Assembly (NCBI RefSeq): GCF_022539315.1
Contig: NC_066313.1
Span: forward strand, 37,237,059 to 37,301,058
DNA length: 64,000 nt
Reading direction: 5' to 3'
Source of the DNA: Serinus canaria
Taxonomy: Eukaryota > Chordata > Aves > Passeriformes > Fringillidae
Shown here: piece after piece, positions 39,083 through 52,275 of the stretch
How the letters are laid out: each line of letters opens with the position of its first letter
Numbering within the stretch: the stretch's first letter is position 1
Notes under the pieces: model-generated
Told to the model about the DNA's origin: nothing
Databases searched by the model: none
The model's input: the letters and a program-made list of their open reading frames with translations, nothing else
Translations under genes and position numbers: made by a program

Positions 39083-39114
39083 AAGAGTCCATTTTTAAGT
39101 AAGGATGGACTCTT
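39083..39114. repeat. Inverted repeat, 10-bp perfect stem extendable to about 14 bp
   Basis: AAGAGTCCAT (39083-39092) pairs exactly with ATGGACTCTT (39105-39114). Two G-U and two A-U pairs could extend the stem in RNA, leaving a tetraloop at 39097-39100. It is shorter than a typical microRNA precursor stem. Confidence 0.8.
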
Positions 39115-41019
39115 AGGCATCAGCAGCTCCTCTCCTGACCATGAGTTACTTTGGCAGGACTCAGGTCACCTTGACCACCATGGACTTAATGTACCTGACA
39201 AAGAAGGATGCAGATAGGTTGACTAAAGTGACACCTGACTCGTGATGATGCCTAGGAGCTGAAGCTTCTGAGAATGCATTTCCTTGGGTATCAAAGGCTC
39301 AATGAATATGCCCCAAAGAATCCTAGTGCACACACAAAAGCAGAGATCTCAGCACCATTATGAGTTCAGAGAGAGTTCAGCTTTCTGTAATTCACTACAG
39401 AGTTCTCTTCAGTTCATGTGTCCCGGCCTTCCTCACCTACCTGGTCAGTTCTGAATGCACTAGAAGACAGAGCAAACAGCCTTCAGAGTTCACCATGCAG
39501 GCAGGCAGCTTTGGTACTGTGCCACCCTGCAGGGAGTCCTACAGCAATCTCAGGGGAACAATCTTATTTTCTTTGAATCTTTTTTTATGATTAATTCCTA
39601 AACTGCTTATTTATCTAATTTACAAGAACTGGTTGTATTCCAATTTTGTATACAAAGAAATAATAAAACCATCTTCATTTCAAAAGACCTTGCTTATCAA
39701 ATGCATTTTTCATAGATTTGTTGAGCATTAGTGTATCAGACAGTTTTCTGTGCCTGTGCCAACAGCCACTTCTCCCTCAAGAACTGAATGTATTTGAAAT
39801 ATTTTGAACCCCCACTTTCTGCTTCATTTGCTAAATAATTTCACATTTTTTCCAAAAGCTGATACTCTTTCATCAGATAGCAATCCATATTATTCCTGGA
39901 ACAGTGGAACGCTACTGACAGAATGAATATTTGGGTACACAAGTAATTTTATTTTTTGCTTCTTTCACTGCAGGAAAAGGCTAAATTTGCACATTTCTAA
40001 CTAGCATATGTGTAGATATGCACTTCTTGCTTAAGCTGCCCAAAACAGGTTATGTCCTAACTAGTCCTCAGGGTTATTTTCTTCTACTTGCTTTTAGCAT
40101 ACCAACAGACAAAAATACAAGTGAAGGTCAGCTTTAACAGACTTTCATGCATTTGACTTTCCATATATTTAGGCAACCCTATGTGCATCACTAACAGATT
40201 CTAAAGGCATGCAAAATTGCACAAGGGAAGTTTTATTAAAAGATGCCTACACTATCAACTGCTTGCAGCTGCCCTATTAAGAAACAACATTATCAGCCTC
40301 AGAAATCCTGAAGCTGGTTACTAAAATGGTTACAGACTAAGCTGTCTACTTAGTTTGAGTATATATTTTATTTGAGCAAATGAAGTGAATAAGCTTGTGT
40401 GCAAATGATCAGACATGCTGATTTGTGTGTGATTACTCAAGTCAAATGTTTAATTTGCATAACTGAATGCAAATTAGGTACAGAACTGCAGGCTAATGTG
40501 AAGCATGCCATTTGGCGCCTGAGAGTTCTAAAAATCAGACTCAAAACCTCCCTTCTTAGTGTAACTAAATCAAAACAGTGGAATTCATCACAGCAGATAT
40601 CTATCATTTGATTCTGCTTATAATTATTTACCATTAAGGGAGGTGACACATAAACAAGCACCAGAACCACAAGTCTGCTTCATTTTCTCTCTCCAAGAGA
40701 AACCACTGTTCTGAGCTTCTAGCATATTCTTTCTTATCTTATATTTTAAACAAAAATATCTGACAAAGGAAAACCTACAACTATACAAAGATTTGAAAGG
40801 GCTTCCTCAGAGTAGCTTTTTGGTAGTTTTTTTGGAAGTGGAGGTTTTCCACTCTATGTGGTCCTGAAATTATTTTTAGCTTTGTTTGTTTACAATCTGG
40901 AATGACATATTCAATGTGATTTGATGTTTCCTAGTATTCTTGATCCACTCTTTTCCAAGGGAAGCGGTGGAAAGTCTACAGTGTAGTAAACTGAATACAA
41001 GACCTATTGTAGGAAATAT

Positions 41020-41105
41020 TTGTAGTGAACAATCTGACAGGGATTGGGAGCTGAACTGGATGATCTAATGGGCATTACATTGCTGGAGCCTAATGATTCA
41101 TAGTA
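41020..41105 (+). mobile_element. Possible decayed CR1 3' end
   Basis: The phrase gaactggatgatctaatggg, followed 15-20 bases later by gcctaatgattcatag, parallels the CR1 end gttggactagatgacc...cctaatgattctatg. Divergence is high, so this could be coincidence. Confidence 0.45.
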
Positions 41106-42748
41106 GCAGAATGGCAAAACGGCAATCCTAATGCTATTTCAGACCACAGTGAATAGGGTTTTCTGGTGTATTTGAAATTCTGGCTTACTGTAATATACAA
41201 GGGACCACATAAACTCTGCTCAGGATGTCTTTCTATAATGTTTATTGGTTTCTTATAAACCCAAACATTTCAAAGGCCAGACTTGGGAGCTGAAATATAG
41301 TCAAGAGATCAAACAGTGTCTGAAAAACGTCGTAGTCCAGCCTACCCCAAATTGTTGCCTTATATTTGAAGATGCAGTTTGGCTGAGACTGCTGCTGAAC
41401 ATGGAACTGCTACCTGCTTAAACTGGGAACTACAAAGGAAGGTTTTAAAAGAAGACACCCTAAGCTCCTGCAACCTAGGAGGCAAAAGATACAGAGCTTA
41501 AAAAACACAACAGCCCTAAAAGCCCCAAATGGCATGATTTTGCATGCCCAGTTAATGATTTATGAGTGACGGAGGTTGGCAACACTGAGGAACTGACTCA
41601 TGAATGCTCTGCTTTCTCCATCAAGGAAAAAAGAGGCTGAGGGAAATGTCAGAGCTGCCCTTTGGCTGTCTTCCCCACAGTGGGCAGAGCCCCCTGCCAC
41701 CCTGGCTGTGGTGCATAGGGGAGCAGGAGTGAGCAGCCCTGGGAGGTCACCGGTGCTGCAGCACACACGTGGCATTAAAGAACAGCCAATTCACTGCCCA
41801 GGTGGAAACTGAAGTTTGTGCACATGCCTCGAACAGGTGACAACTCTGGCAACCACTGGAGGAGAAAACTAGGAGGAACTCTAGAGAAAGGAGTACTCAC
41901 TTATCTGCTGGACAATCTCAAGTCTCATGCACAAGTCTTCTGAGATAAAACCCAAACCACGAAAACAGAAACAAGCTCTATTTATTCAAACATGCTAAAA
42001 ATATCTCTTACTACCACTCTGCATAATGTGAAAACCTAGAAGAGAGGCAAGTATTGATCAGGTGAGATTCACTGGTAGAAGTTTTTGAGAGAGCTGTATG
42101 AGCCTTAAACACACTTATTCACTGTACAAGTTCATTTCTGGGAACACACTGTATACTAGCCAAGAAATTCCACTGCTTCACACTAGGTGAAACAGAGCTA
42201 ACATCAAGGACAAGGATTGTTTTTCAATGCCAATAGAGTAAGCAAGTCTACTCCTGAAGAACCAAGATATTAACAACTGCGAGAGAAATGCAGATATGCC
42301 GGGGAGTAGCTGAAATTAATGGAATCACACTTCATTATAAATCAGCTAAGAAATTGACCCTCAGTCAATACAAGTTCAATGGTAGATTCATAAAGATCAA
42401 TATATATGTATGTATACATCACACTCAGCCTGGAGATGGATCTGTCTCAATACAGCTTCCATCCTTTACATACCATTCTAATTCTGCCTGTCTGGCTGCA
42501 GGGCTTTTTACCCATCTGTGGTACCTCATGCAGCAACATACAGGACTAATGAAGCCAGAGCTCACCCATCTCTTTCATAATAGAAACAGAATGAGACACT
42601 AAAATTCAATTCAGGAGCAGTTACTTCAGTTTTCTCAGACCCAGGATGGATATACTGGTTCTCCTCCAGTAGAACATACCCATATGAGTTCATATAACAG
42701 CTCTTGCAGCGTGACACGTTGGCATGTGTTGGCTCAGTCACGGCCACT

Positions 42749-42778
42749 CTGCATGTGTGTGCTTGTGTGTGTGTGTAC
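42749..42778 (+). repeat. Short TG-rich dinucleotide repeat
   Basis: Interrupted TG units (tgtgtgtgcttgtgtgtgtg) read on the plus strand. This is a simple repeat only. Confidence 0.8.
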
Positions 42779-43326
42779 ATGTTCACAGTCCCTTACAAAC
42801 GGGGTATAACTCAAGTTACCATAAACTAACTTATACTTCAGTGGCAGTGGGTTATGCTAAGTCACATTTCCATGTATCTGTCAGGAACTGGGAGTGTGTG
42901 CACATGGACTGTTACCACTGGCAACCAGAGGAGCACAATTACTGAAGCTGTACTGCTTGAGAGCCTAAATTCTGAATAGGTACAGGCCACAGAAGAGGCG
43001 TTTGATGATATAAGTCAAATTTCCCTGTCTTGATAACTACTTTATTCCTTTTTCAGTGATACTACACAGGCCTCCAGCAGTCGCCAAATATTGAGCACTG
43101 ATTGTATCCTCACTTACAGAAGAAAAAAAAAATCTTTTGGCCGGGAACTGCTAACTGAAGTAGCTCAGTGATTTCAGTGTACTTTGTTAGGATTTATAAT
43201 CTCTAGAGTAAAACACAATCAGCATTTGCAACACAATGTGAGTGTACAAAAAATCAACTAGAAATAGGAATATTCCCACAGCCAAGAATTCTTCTGGACT
43301 GGATCTGCTGATGTGCCGGCAGCTTC

Positions 43327-43356
43327 AGAGGCTTGCAGACAAGAGGCTTGCAGAAC
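43327..43356 (+). repeat. Tandem duplication, two 15-bp units
   Basis: AGAGGCTTGCAGACA is followed directly by AGAGGCTTGCAGAAC, two copies differing only at the last bases. Confidence 0.85.
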
Positions 43357-45689
43357 AGCATGTAGGATGTCTGAACTCATGGAGCAGGAAGAGACAGACA
43401 GCCTGGGAGACTTAATAGAGGTAGGGTACCCATTCTGGCATTTTCAAATCTTAGACTGTGGCTCTGTAGGGAAACTATTCTGATTTAAACAATAACCACC
43501 ACTGAAAATGGTCCCTGCTCCTCTCCTCCCACTTCTCCTTGTGCACTGGCGTTTTTCTGGCCTCAGATGAGCTGGGTTGGAGATCTGAGCCAGCTGCCGG
43601 CTCTTGGCTCCTTTCTGTAGGGCTACTTTTCTGCTGATCTAGCTTTCTGAACACGCTTGCTGCTGGGGGCAGAACACTCGGTGCCAGCAGAAGGGGAGTG
43701 GTGGGGGAACAGACAGGGGAATGGAGAGAAGCAGAGCTCTCCTTGGCTGCAGCAGCTGAGCACTAAGTCCATTTACTGGCATCTAAGTATGACACCATCA
43801 GCATTCCTGTCCCATAAAGGAAGAACAATCAATTCAACTCCACTTCTTAGGGCTTCAAGTCTGATTTTCCTAGCAAATAGATTGCTTGATTGTAAGCTAC
43901 TTCCCATTGCTTACTGCAAGTAGAGCTGGCAAATGCTGATGCAACAGGACAGCATTTTAAACCTTTCTTTTCCCCAAATCCTCACAAATGCAAACTGTTC
44001 CTGGCTGCATTTGTGCAAGCTCTCTGGGAACAGTGTTATAGGGAAGAGACCAGCTGTGGATGCACATGTGGATCCATGTGGGTGCCTTGGTCCTGGGCAG
44101 GTGGGCCCAGGCTTTGTTTACCCCTCTGAGATGATCAGCATAGCCCTCCTCCACTACAAGGAGGGGAGGGAGGACACAGGGAAGGGGAGGCATGAGGTCA
44201 CAGGGCTGAGATGGGACCTCAGGCATCCTGACTGCAGGCCCAGGTGTCCAATGGCTTCAGCACACACTGCGCATTTCCTTGACTGCAGAGGAGCTGTGCT
44301 GTGTACTTGTCATCTCATGGCCACAGTGTCCTCAGAAAGCTGTTTGTATGGGGCCTGGCCTCCTTGGTTCAAACACTGCTTTACACAGGTCCAAAGAGCA
44401 GAGAAAGTGGGCCAAAATTAACCAAACCCAACCAGGCAGGAACCACCACTCACCCCTTTCTCAAGCTTACACAATGGAAAGGCTTTCTAATTGAATTCCC
44501 ATCTGTCTAATACAAAACAAATACAAAACTCCAGCTTCAGAAATACAGAGGCTGTAAGTGATGTAAGGCATCTGGAGCTGAGGCTTAATGCTGCTCTCTT
44601 CTCCACTCTACCATGCTGTCCTGGTCTCACCCCAGCGTGCACACGGTCACTTTGGGGGTGCCAAGACTATTCCATTAGTGCTGCCTGGTGCATGTGGAGC
44701 GGTGTCAACAGGGCAAGCTAAGAGAACATAAATCATCCCTAGCACAGCAGCTAATTAGGCCAGGGAGAGCAAAACAACCTCAGTGAAGAACCACATGAAC
44801 AACTTTGTCTTATTGTGACACTCCAGGCTTGTGAGGTCTCCTCAGCTTCTGCTGAGATTTCTTAGCTCAACAGACTTTTGATGGAGCAAGCAGCACATCA
44901 GTGTCTACATAGCCAAAAAATATAAAACTGAGAATTAAAAGGTCCCAAGTCTCCACTCTTCACCTTTATTCTCCCTCTCTCAGACTGTAATACTATTTTT
45001 TGTTATCAACTGGTAATTTGCTGACCTCTCAATTCTTCCCAACAGCTGCAGCTTACAGACTTCTTCTAATGTTATTCCAATGAAAGTTTAATGAGATCTT
45101 TGCTTTAAATAACCTAATGAAATAAGGGTACCAATTAATCCCTTTGGGCTAAAGTCAGTTCCTCTTTATTTTTGTTCTCTAAAAGAGCCTGTAAATGTCC
45201 CTCCTGCAGACGGTGGTCCTGTGGAACTTCATGGAGATTAACCCATGAGTTTCAACTCAAGTGTGGTGGGGAGTTTGAAATTTTTCAGTCAGAAAGGATT
45301 TTCCATTGCAGAAATGGTTTGTTAAAAGCAATATATTTTGCGGAAAGTGTTTCCAAAGAAAAAAAATTACAGAATTTCAGCACTACAGGAAACCAAAAAA
45401 AAAAAAACTTCCAATGTGAAATGAAACCAAATGACAAAATATAAAAATTCACCATGACATGGAAATTCCAATTTTCAGCTGATGTAGCAGAAATTTTCAA
45501 CTTTGCAAATAGCATGACCTCCAACTCTTGAGTACCTTCTCAAGAGGTGCTCAACAGCCTCCATCCTATGCAACCATGCAGAATTCCCAAAACCAGAAAG
45601 GGCTCTTCATGTAAAATCTGTATACATCTTACTTGCAAAGCAAGACACAGCATGCCCCTCACTAATTTCAGCATTCCTTGATGAGCTGT

Positions 45690-45845
45690 TGCAATATTTG
45701 CTACACTTGCTCTTGACAAGGCCAGGTGGGATGGGGCTCTGAGCAACCTGGACTAGGGGAAGATGTCCCCACCCATGACAGGGGGATTGGAACTAGATGA
45801 TTTTTAAAGTCCTTTCCAACCCAAACCATTCTGTGATTCTGTGAC
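45690..45845 (+). mobile_element. CR1 LINE 3' fragment, plus strand
   Basis: The segment runs through gagcaacctggactagggga, ggggattggaactagatgat and cctttccaacccaaaccatt, then ctgtgattctgtgac. This is the canonical CR1 3' untranslated end with its octamer tail. It is 5'-truncated and non-coding. Confidence 0.92.
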
Positions 45846-48800
45846 ATGGGCTGCACCTCCAGTACAGCTCAGAGGACAAGATCTGGGGTATTTGGTGGGG
45901 CTAAATGGTCACTGGATAGCTGGGAATGGCTGGGCTGCAGCAGCACAGACCTCTGAGCAGGCTCTTCTATTCCCTTGAGCAATATCAATCTGGGATCTCC
46001 CTGACACTACTGTTGGATGGCTTTTGCTCTCTGAATTGGCTCACTTAATGTTCATGTATCTCAACGCTGCACTGTAATCTGCAGTGTAGACAGAGCATTA
46101 TTTCTCATCTAAATTTATCCAGCTTTAATTTTCAGCCACTGGATCCTGTTATGCCTCTGTCTATCCATTCTAAAAACCTTCTATTATTAGAAATATGCTA
46201 CAGAGTTGGACAGATCACATCCATCATCACTTTGTGATCCTCCCACTGTTTTCCTCACTTTTAAACCACAGTCTCCTGTCTCTGCATAGGGGTGTTCTTT
46301 TTTCAGCCTCTGTTTTACAGTGGGGAAGCAAGTGCAAGGCTGTGAGCGTGGCACAGGCTGTGGATGCAGCTCATACTGGAAGAGGACGATCAGAGGGCAG
46401 AAAATACTGGTAAGTGCATCTGCTGTGTGGCTGTGTCCAGCATCACTGCAGGCACACTTGCATTATGTCAGTGTTTCACATGGTTGGTGGTGCCTGAAAG
46501 ATTATTCTGGCTTTGGCTTGATCTCTCACCTGATAGGTATTTAGCTTCTGTCCTGCCCTGCTTTGTTCTCACAGTTATACACCAATAAAACTACCTTCTC
46601 TTCTCCTCTAAATAGTTCTCCAAATCTTTAGGTAAACCAGCTACAGAAAACAGGCTCTGTCGTTCACCTGGCTGTCAAAGCACGGCTGGTTTTGGAAAGA
46701 GCTCAGATACGGATCTCATCGTGCGAGATCAGGTTCATCCACAGGGATGAGGAGAATCCTTTGTCTGCAAAAAGCAGCTTGCAAAGTTCAGTGCAAGTTT
46801 CCTGCTTAGTCCTGACGTTTGTGCGCTGCCCACACAGCTGAAGTGAACAATGAACTGTGGGAAACATTCCTCTGCCGCTCTTGCCGAGCTGCCAGAGTGG
46901 GATGCAGGGCTAGGATTTATAGAGTTAAGAATTACACAAGGTTATACTGCTATATAAAATGCAATTAAGATGCAAAGAATATTTTATAGCCTGACTGCAT
47001 CAGTGTCATAGAATTTCATAGCTGACTGTGTGTTTTTCCATTTCCTAGAGCACTCTTTAAAAGCTGAAGGAAATGTATTAAAAGTCAACAAGATTAAATT
47101 ATACATAGTTCCTATTACTTTGCTCTTATAAAAGGACCTCACATGGACACCTCAACCTAAAACACAGGAATGATGATGTTATTTTTGCCATAAGCCAAAC
47201 ATATGTCCTTTAGATTATGTAAGAAATATTTGTGGTTCCTGCTGGTGTTGTCAGAATGTACATCATATATTAGATTCCCGAATACACAGAAATACCCTGC
47301 TATTAAAGCTAAACAAAAGGGATTTAACTGGTTGGACTAATGAATTTCAGGAACTGATTATCCATGGCAGTATGATACTGGCTGACGTGTTAAAAACAGT
47401 GAAATAATGTAGGACCTTGCCTAAATAAGATTTACACACAGTGCCAGCTAGCTGGTAAAAAATAGCAATAACCTTTTAAAACATTAATTTAGGCTTTTAT
47501 TAGAATACAAAGAACCTCCAGTTTTTGAAAGCAGGCATTGTCTCCCCTTTTAATTTCAACAGCACCATGGCTTGAATACAACACAGCAGGGTGTGTGTTT
47601 TCTAAAGTTGGGTTATTATCAGAGTGCTCAACGCAGTTTGCCAATAAGCCTTTATTTGGCAAAGCTTAAAACTGCTGACAAATGAGATTCTTCCTCCAGC
47701 AGTAAAACAAGGCACAGTTAAATATGCCTAATTACAAAAACACACCGAGAACCACTGTGAAGTATGCGCATTGCTAAAAAATCAAATGATCTCTACATCA
47801 CAACCGAGGGGCTGGCATCCCAATGCCATCTAATCTCATGGAATACAAATATATCAGCACTAAAGACCTAGAGACAAGATCCTGCCTGGTTCGTTCCTTA
47901 TGCCATCCCACCACACCCAAAAGACCTCAAGCCCTTCCTGAGAGTGCAGTGATCCACTGCCATAAGACAGCCTGCTTCTGCTCCTGCAGTCACACTGACT
48001 CTTAGGAACCACCTAACCATGCCAAGATGAGCATCCTGAAGGATCAGAAGCAAGTTTAAGCACACAGAGGAAGAAATCTGAAAATAAATTTCTCATCTTG
48101 AACCACAAATTCAATGAACTGATTGTCTGCCTACTAAAGTATGGCAGTGCTTTTTCCTCAGTATCTCTGCTACTTTCTCTCAATTGGTGTGAATTGATGC
48201 AGAACTGAGGGTGCAATAAAAACCTTGAAACTAAATGAGAAGATAAATCCGTTTAAAGTTACATAGCTCTTTATATTTTTCTCCAATGTAAGACTGGATC
48301 ACTAACAGATTTGTTTCTTTTCTCTAAGAGTGTAGGATAGTATACACTTTGAGTTCAGATATGAATCTCATTCCATGACAACTATATGTAGGCATCAGTA
48401 GCACTGATGAACTCTATTCTAATTCCAATGGAATTAGTAATCTTCTGTGGAAGATTAATTTGCCCACTTGGGCTAAAGGTTGTTTCTAATGTACCTTTCA
48501 CCCATCAGCATTTCAGTAGCCATTTGTGAGCAACATTACCTGACTGTCTGAGAATATAAGCAATAAAGAACCACAGTGAGGAAGACACAAAACAGAAAAT
48601 TATTTTAAAATTGCATTTTGATTGAGAGACATAGCCCATTTAGTTATCATACCATAAAACCTTTGAGCAGAAAAATTCTCTTGACCTCAATTTCAGGACA
48701 TTTAATAATATTCCCAGACAAAACTCAGACAAACAGGAGTAAATTGGTGCAACCATAAGCAATATTGCTGTTTTGTGTCTGTGGTGCATTTTTTTGCATA

Positions 48801-50104
48801 TTTTTAATATTTTTAAATATATGCCTATTTTAAATGTTTCATATTTACCAGAAATATTTATAAAACATTAAGAAACACAAAGAAAAGTAGCTCATTACAG
48901 CAAAGGCAAGTACAGAGTAAAAATGCCAGGGCCTCAAATAAAATGTTCTCTAATATAATGGAGTGTCTTATTTACTGCCTTGTCCCATCACTTCCTTCAG
49001 CTGCACTGAGTGTCCCTGAATGGGGATTTACAGCAGCCACCACAGTGTGTCTAGTTGCTTAGTCTGTGACTACATTTAAGCCAGGACTGAAGGGTTTTAT
49101 GTTTATTCTCACTACTTTCAGGATTGAATTGTCTTAGTTCCCAGCATACGTTTTCTGGCCATTACAGCCCTAAAATCAAATTTTAGTTTGAAAATTAAAC
49201 TTGGTACTTCCCAGTTTTTCTGTGCTAGCTGAGGTCTGATACACTTGCACCTAAAGAACACTAGGAATCTTGTCAGAAATGCCTGAAATGCCAAAGGAAC
49301 CCTAAATTCCCTTTTCAAAAGCATTTAAATTGTAAGAGAGGACAAATTTAACAGAGAACTAATTCACTTAGGCTTCTGAGTGCACCAAGTCACTTTTGAA
49401 AATAAGCCCCAGTCTCTAAGGTCATGTAAGCCCTTTTGAAAACTTTACACGGCAGCTCAAATTCACCTTAATTGTATTGATAACAGAGCTCAGGCTCAGG
49501 CTGAAACAGGATTCCTGGGAATCATGTATAACCAAAGAAAGATCCTAGTTTCATTGTGAGATCCCAGGTTAGGCTTGCAGAGCAGGCAGGGCAAAGAGAA
49601 GAGCTTTTCATTGATCACATGTGATCTGTAGATAACTGAGACCCAACAACAGAGCTCTAGATGTGTATCTTTCTGAAAAGGACAGTTGTTAAAAGGATAA
49701 GAGGAAACCTTAGGAGAACAATACACATTATATTGGTCTAGAAATTAACAGCTGACCATAGCAGAACTGGTATGAGGGGTACGGAAAGTGCACCGTTCAG
49801 GTTGTGAACGTACCTAAAGTTGTGAACAAAGGCATACTCATACCTAAAACTAAACTGCTGTTCATGAAAGGGCTGTGATGTGAGCATGTGAAGTAATGTG
49901 CTGTGCTCCCCAGAGCCAGAGGAGCAGGGAAACTGCAGGGAATTCAGAACACTGCCATAAATGAGATGAGGAAGACAGAAGGACCAAGATATGAGAAAAG
50001 ATTAAGAGTTAACTGTACATAGCTTGCCTGAGCACTGAAGTTAAGTGCCCAGCTAATGTAAATGCCTTGGGAACAGAGTTATTATTTACAGGGGTGCTTT
50101 AATC
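45846..50104. other. Gene-less intronic stretch
   Basis: Nothing recognisable beyond scattered AT-rich runs and a short inverted repeat at 48419-48437 (CTAATTCC AAT GGAATTAG). No coding similarity was found. Confidence 0.55.
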
Positions 50105-51060
50105 ATAATATCACAGGAAATGATGAGTTACAAGGGACCAAACAGGATCATCAAGTCTTGCAAGAGGCCTGCAGGAAACCATCCCCAAGAATCACACCCT
50201 GTGCCTGAGAGCAGTGTCCAAATGCTCCTTGAACTCTGTCAGGCTGGTGCTGTGGCCACTTCCCTGGGGAGCCTGTTCCAGTGCCTGATCACCCTCTGAG
50301 TGGAAAAACTTTTCCTGCTATCCAACCAAACCTCCCCTGACTCAGCTTCATGCTGTTTCCTCGAGCTCTGTCACTGGTCACCAGAGAGCAGAGATCAGTG
50401 CCTGCCCTTCCTCTTCCCCTCACAAGGAAGCTGTAACTGCAGTGAGCTCTCCCCTCAGTCTCCTCCAGGCTGAAGAGAGCAAGTGACCTCAGGCACTCCT
50501 CATAAGGCTTCCCCTCAAGGCCTTTCACCATCATCATTGCCGTCCTTTGGAGACTCTCCCACAGTTTAATGTCTTTTTTCTATTGTGGCACCCAGAACTG
50601 CCCCCAGCACTGGAGGTGAGGCTGCCCCAGAGCAGAGCAGAGCAGGACAATCCCCTCCCTTGCCCAGCTGGCCATGCTGTCCCTGATGCCCCCCAGGACA
50701 GGGTTGGTCCTCCTGGCTGCCAGGGCACTGCTGGCTCATGTTCAACTTGTCATCAACCAGGACCCTCAGGTCTCTTTCTGTGGCACTGGTTTCCAGGATC
50801 TCATTCCCCAGTCTGTGCACCCAACTAGGATTGCCCTGTCCCAGGTGCAGACTCCAGAACTTGCCCTTGTTAGACTTAATATGGATAGTGATTGCCCAGG
50901 CCTCTGATTTTTTTGAGGTCCTCTCTGCAGGGTCTCTCTGCCCTCAAGGGAGGCAACAGTTCCTCCCAATTTAGTGTTGCCAGCAAACTTAAATGTTCTC
51001 TTGAGTTCTACATCAAGTCGTTAATGAAGATGTTGAAGAGAACTGGGCCAACCAGTTAAA
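50105..51060 (-). mobile_element. Longer CR1 LINE copy, minus strand, 3' UTR plus decayed end of the reverse-transcriptase ORF
   Basis: At the 3' side (low coordinates) the plus strand shows CR1 UTR text such as caatcacaccctgtgcctga-like aagaatcacaccctgtgcct, tcccctcagtctcctccagg and cttcccctcaaggcctttca. From about 50560 to 50830 the minus strand still encodes recognisable CR1 ORF2 C-terminal blocks, for example ERDLRVLVDDKLNMSQQC (family: EKDLGVLVDEKLDMSQQC). Earlier LFNIFINDL-like and KFAGNTKLGG-like residues lie near 50970-51050. Stops and frameshifts interrupt the frame, so it is not active. This is the least truncated young-looking CR1 in the window. Confidence 0.93.
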
Positions 51061-51289
51061 CCAGGGAACATCAGGAATGGATTTAAAAACTTGGACACGT
51101 GTAAGGCATACATCAACTTGAGAAGTTACTGTGTGTAAGCAGCGCCATGGTAACTCTTTACCTGCACACTTTTAGCCCAAAATCTCATTTTCACTAAACT
51201 GCCCTGAAATAGGTTAGAGCAGGCTGAAAGTTTTGAGCGCTACAAGGGAGAAAAAAGCTACCACCAGAGCTGATCTCAGCTGGGATAAC

Positions 51290-51475
51290 TTGTTCATGAG
51301 GCCAAGTGCTAAGGAAAAAAGAAAAATAAATATTCTGGATATCAGGAAAAAATTCTTAACTCTGACTTAATCTACAGACTTTATTGTTGTGTCTTCAGGA
51401 AGAAGGGGAAGACTTATTACTTGGGTTGCCTAAAAGTAGACTGACAAAATAAAAGACAGTGTACTACAAGTGTAC
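51290..51475 (+). mobile_element. Possible old CR1-like fragment
   Basis: The wording gatatcaggaaaaaattctt, then later gcctaaaagtagactgacaa, recalls the CR1 3' region (atatcaggaaaaacttc...gatagactggacaa). It is highly diverged and its borders are uncertain. Confidence 0.35.
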
Positions 51476-51904
51476 AATAACAGAACCAGCAAGGAGAATA
51501 GTTAGATGTCCCAAAAGTCTGGACAGCTTTCTTCACCTCTTATTTCTGCAACTGTCAGATTTCTTTCTGTGGAGTACTGAGGGAAAGAGTCTAAAAAAAT
51601 CCAAGGGCCCTTAATTTCACTTTTGTTCCAGGATTCCATTTACCAGACCATTTTTTCAACCTCTCTGATGTTAGAATAAATGTTTTCCCACTTGCTGTCT
51701 GAAATTGAGAGTGACAAAATACCCCAAGAAAAAAATGTTCTCATAGCATTTCCAGCTGGGACAAGACACAAAGGTTGCTAAAAACCTCATGAGAAAGTTT
51801 ATTGTCAAGATATTTCCAACCCCATCTTTCAATGTTCTGCTCAATGCCACACTGCTGCCAAAACTGACTCTAAGCTTTGCTTCCCCTGAAAGCTGTCTGT
51901 CCGT

Positions 51905-51946
51905 GATCACTGCAATTTTATATAGGATCACTGCAATTTTATATAT
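51905..51946 (+). repeat. Two tandem 21-bp units
   Basis: The unit gatcactgcaattttatata plus one base is present twice head to tail (51905-51925, 51926-51946), differing only in the last base. A third partial echo (tattgcaatta) lies at about 51971-51981. Confidence 0.9.
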
Positions 51947-51973
51947 ACCTACCAAGAATATAGGTAGGTATAT
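51943..51973. repeat. Perfect inverted repeat, 11-bp stem, 9-nt loop
   Basis: ATATACCTACC (51943-51953) pairs exactly with GGTAGGTATAT (51963-51973). The hairpin overlaps the end of the second 21-bp tandem unit. Confidence 0.88.
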
Positions 51974-52159
51974 TGCAATTAGGTGTAACTGCAAGAATTG
52001 AGGCTGATGGGCAGTGTCAGTGCGGGTTTGAGATGCAGGAGCTCTTCCCTGGAAGGCAGTGGGGAGCTCAGTGCAGGAAACAGGCAGGTTGGAAGCCCCC
52101 TCAGTCCTGCTCTGCCTTCCCAGCATGAAGACCATTGTTTAACCCATACAATTGCACAA

Positions 52160-52275
52160 GATTTCACAGCATCCCAGGACAGGTCAGGTTGGAGGGGATC
52201 CCTGAGGGTCATCTGGTCCAACCTCCCTGCTCAAGCAGGGTCATGCCAGAGTGCATGGCACAGGACTGAGCAGTT
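52160..52275 (-). mobile_element. CR1 LINE short 3' end, minus strand
   Basis: On the plus strand ttcacagcatcccaggacag is followed by ggttggaggggatccctgag and catctggtccaacctccctg. This is the reversed 3' end of a CR1 subfamily lacking the tagaatcatag tail. Only about 115 bp survive. Confidence 0.8.

Larger units (their letters stand above)
37641..45689. other. Gene-less intronic stretch
   Basis: Mostly unique sequence. It holds a hairpin (39083-39114), a weak CR1 candidate (41020-41105), a GT run near 42757-42778 and a short tandem duplication (43327-43356). A 162-codon open frame at 43933-44421 (plus) matches no known protein by eye. Confidence 0.55.

Noticed and set aside
43933..44421. 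162-codon plus-strand open frame
   Set aside because: No recognisable domain, composition or neighbouring exon. It is likely a chance frame.
50289..50969. Cluster of short open frames on both strands
   Set aside because: They lie inside a CR1 element. The only meaningful one is the decayed minus-strand reverse-transcriptase end, annotated as part of that element.
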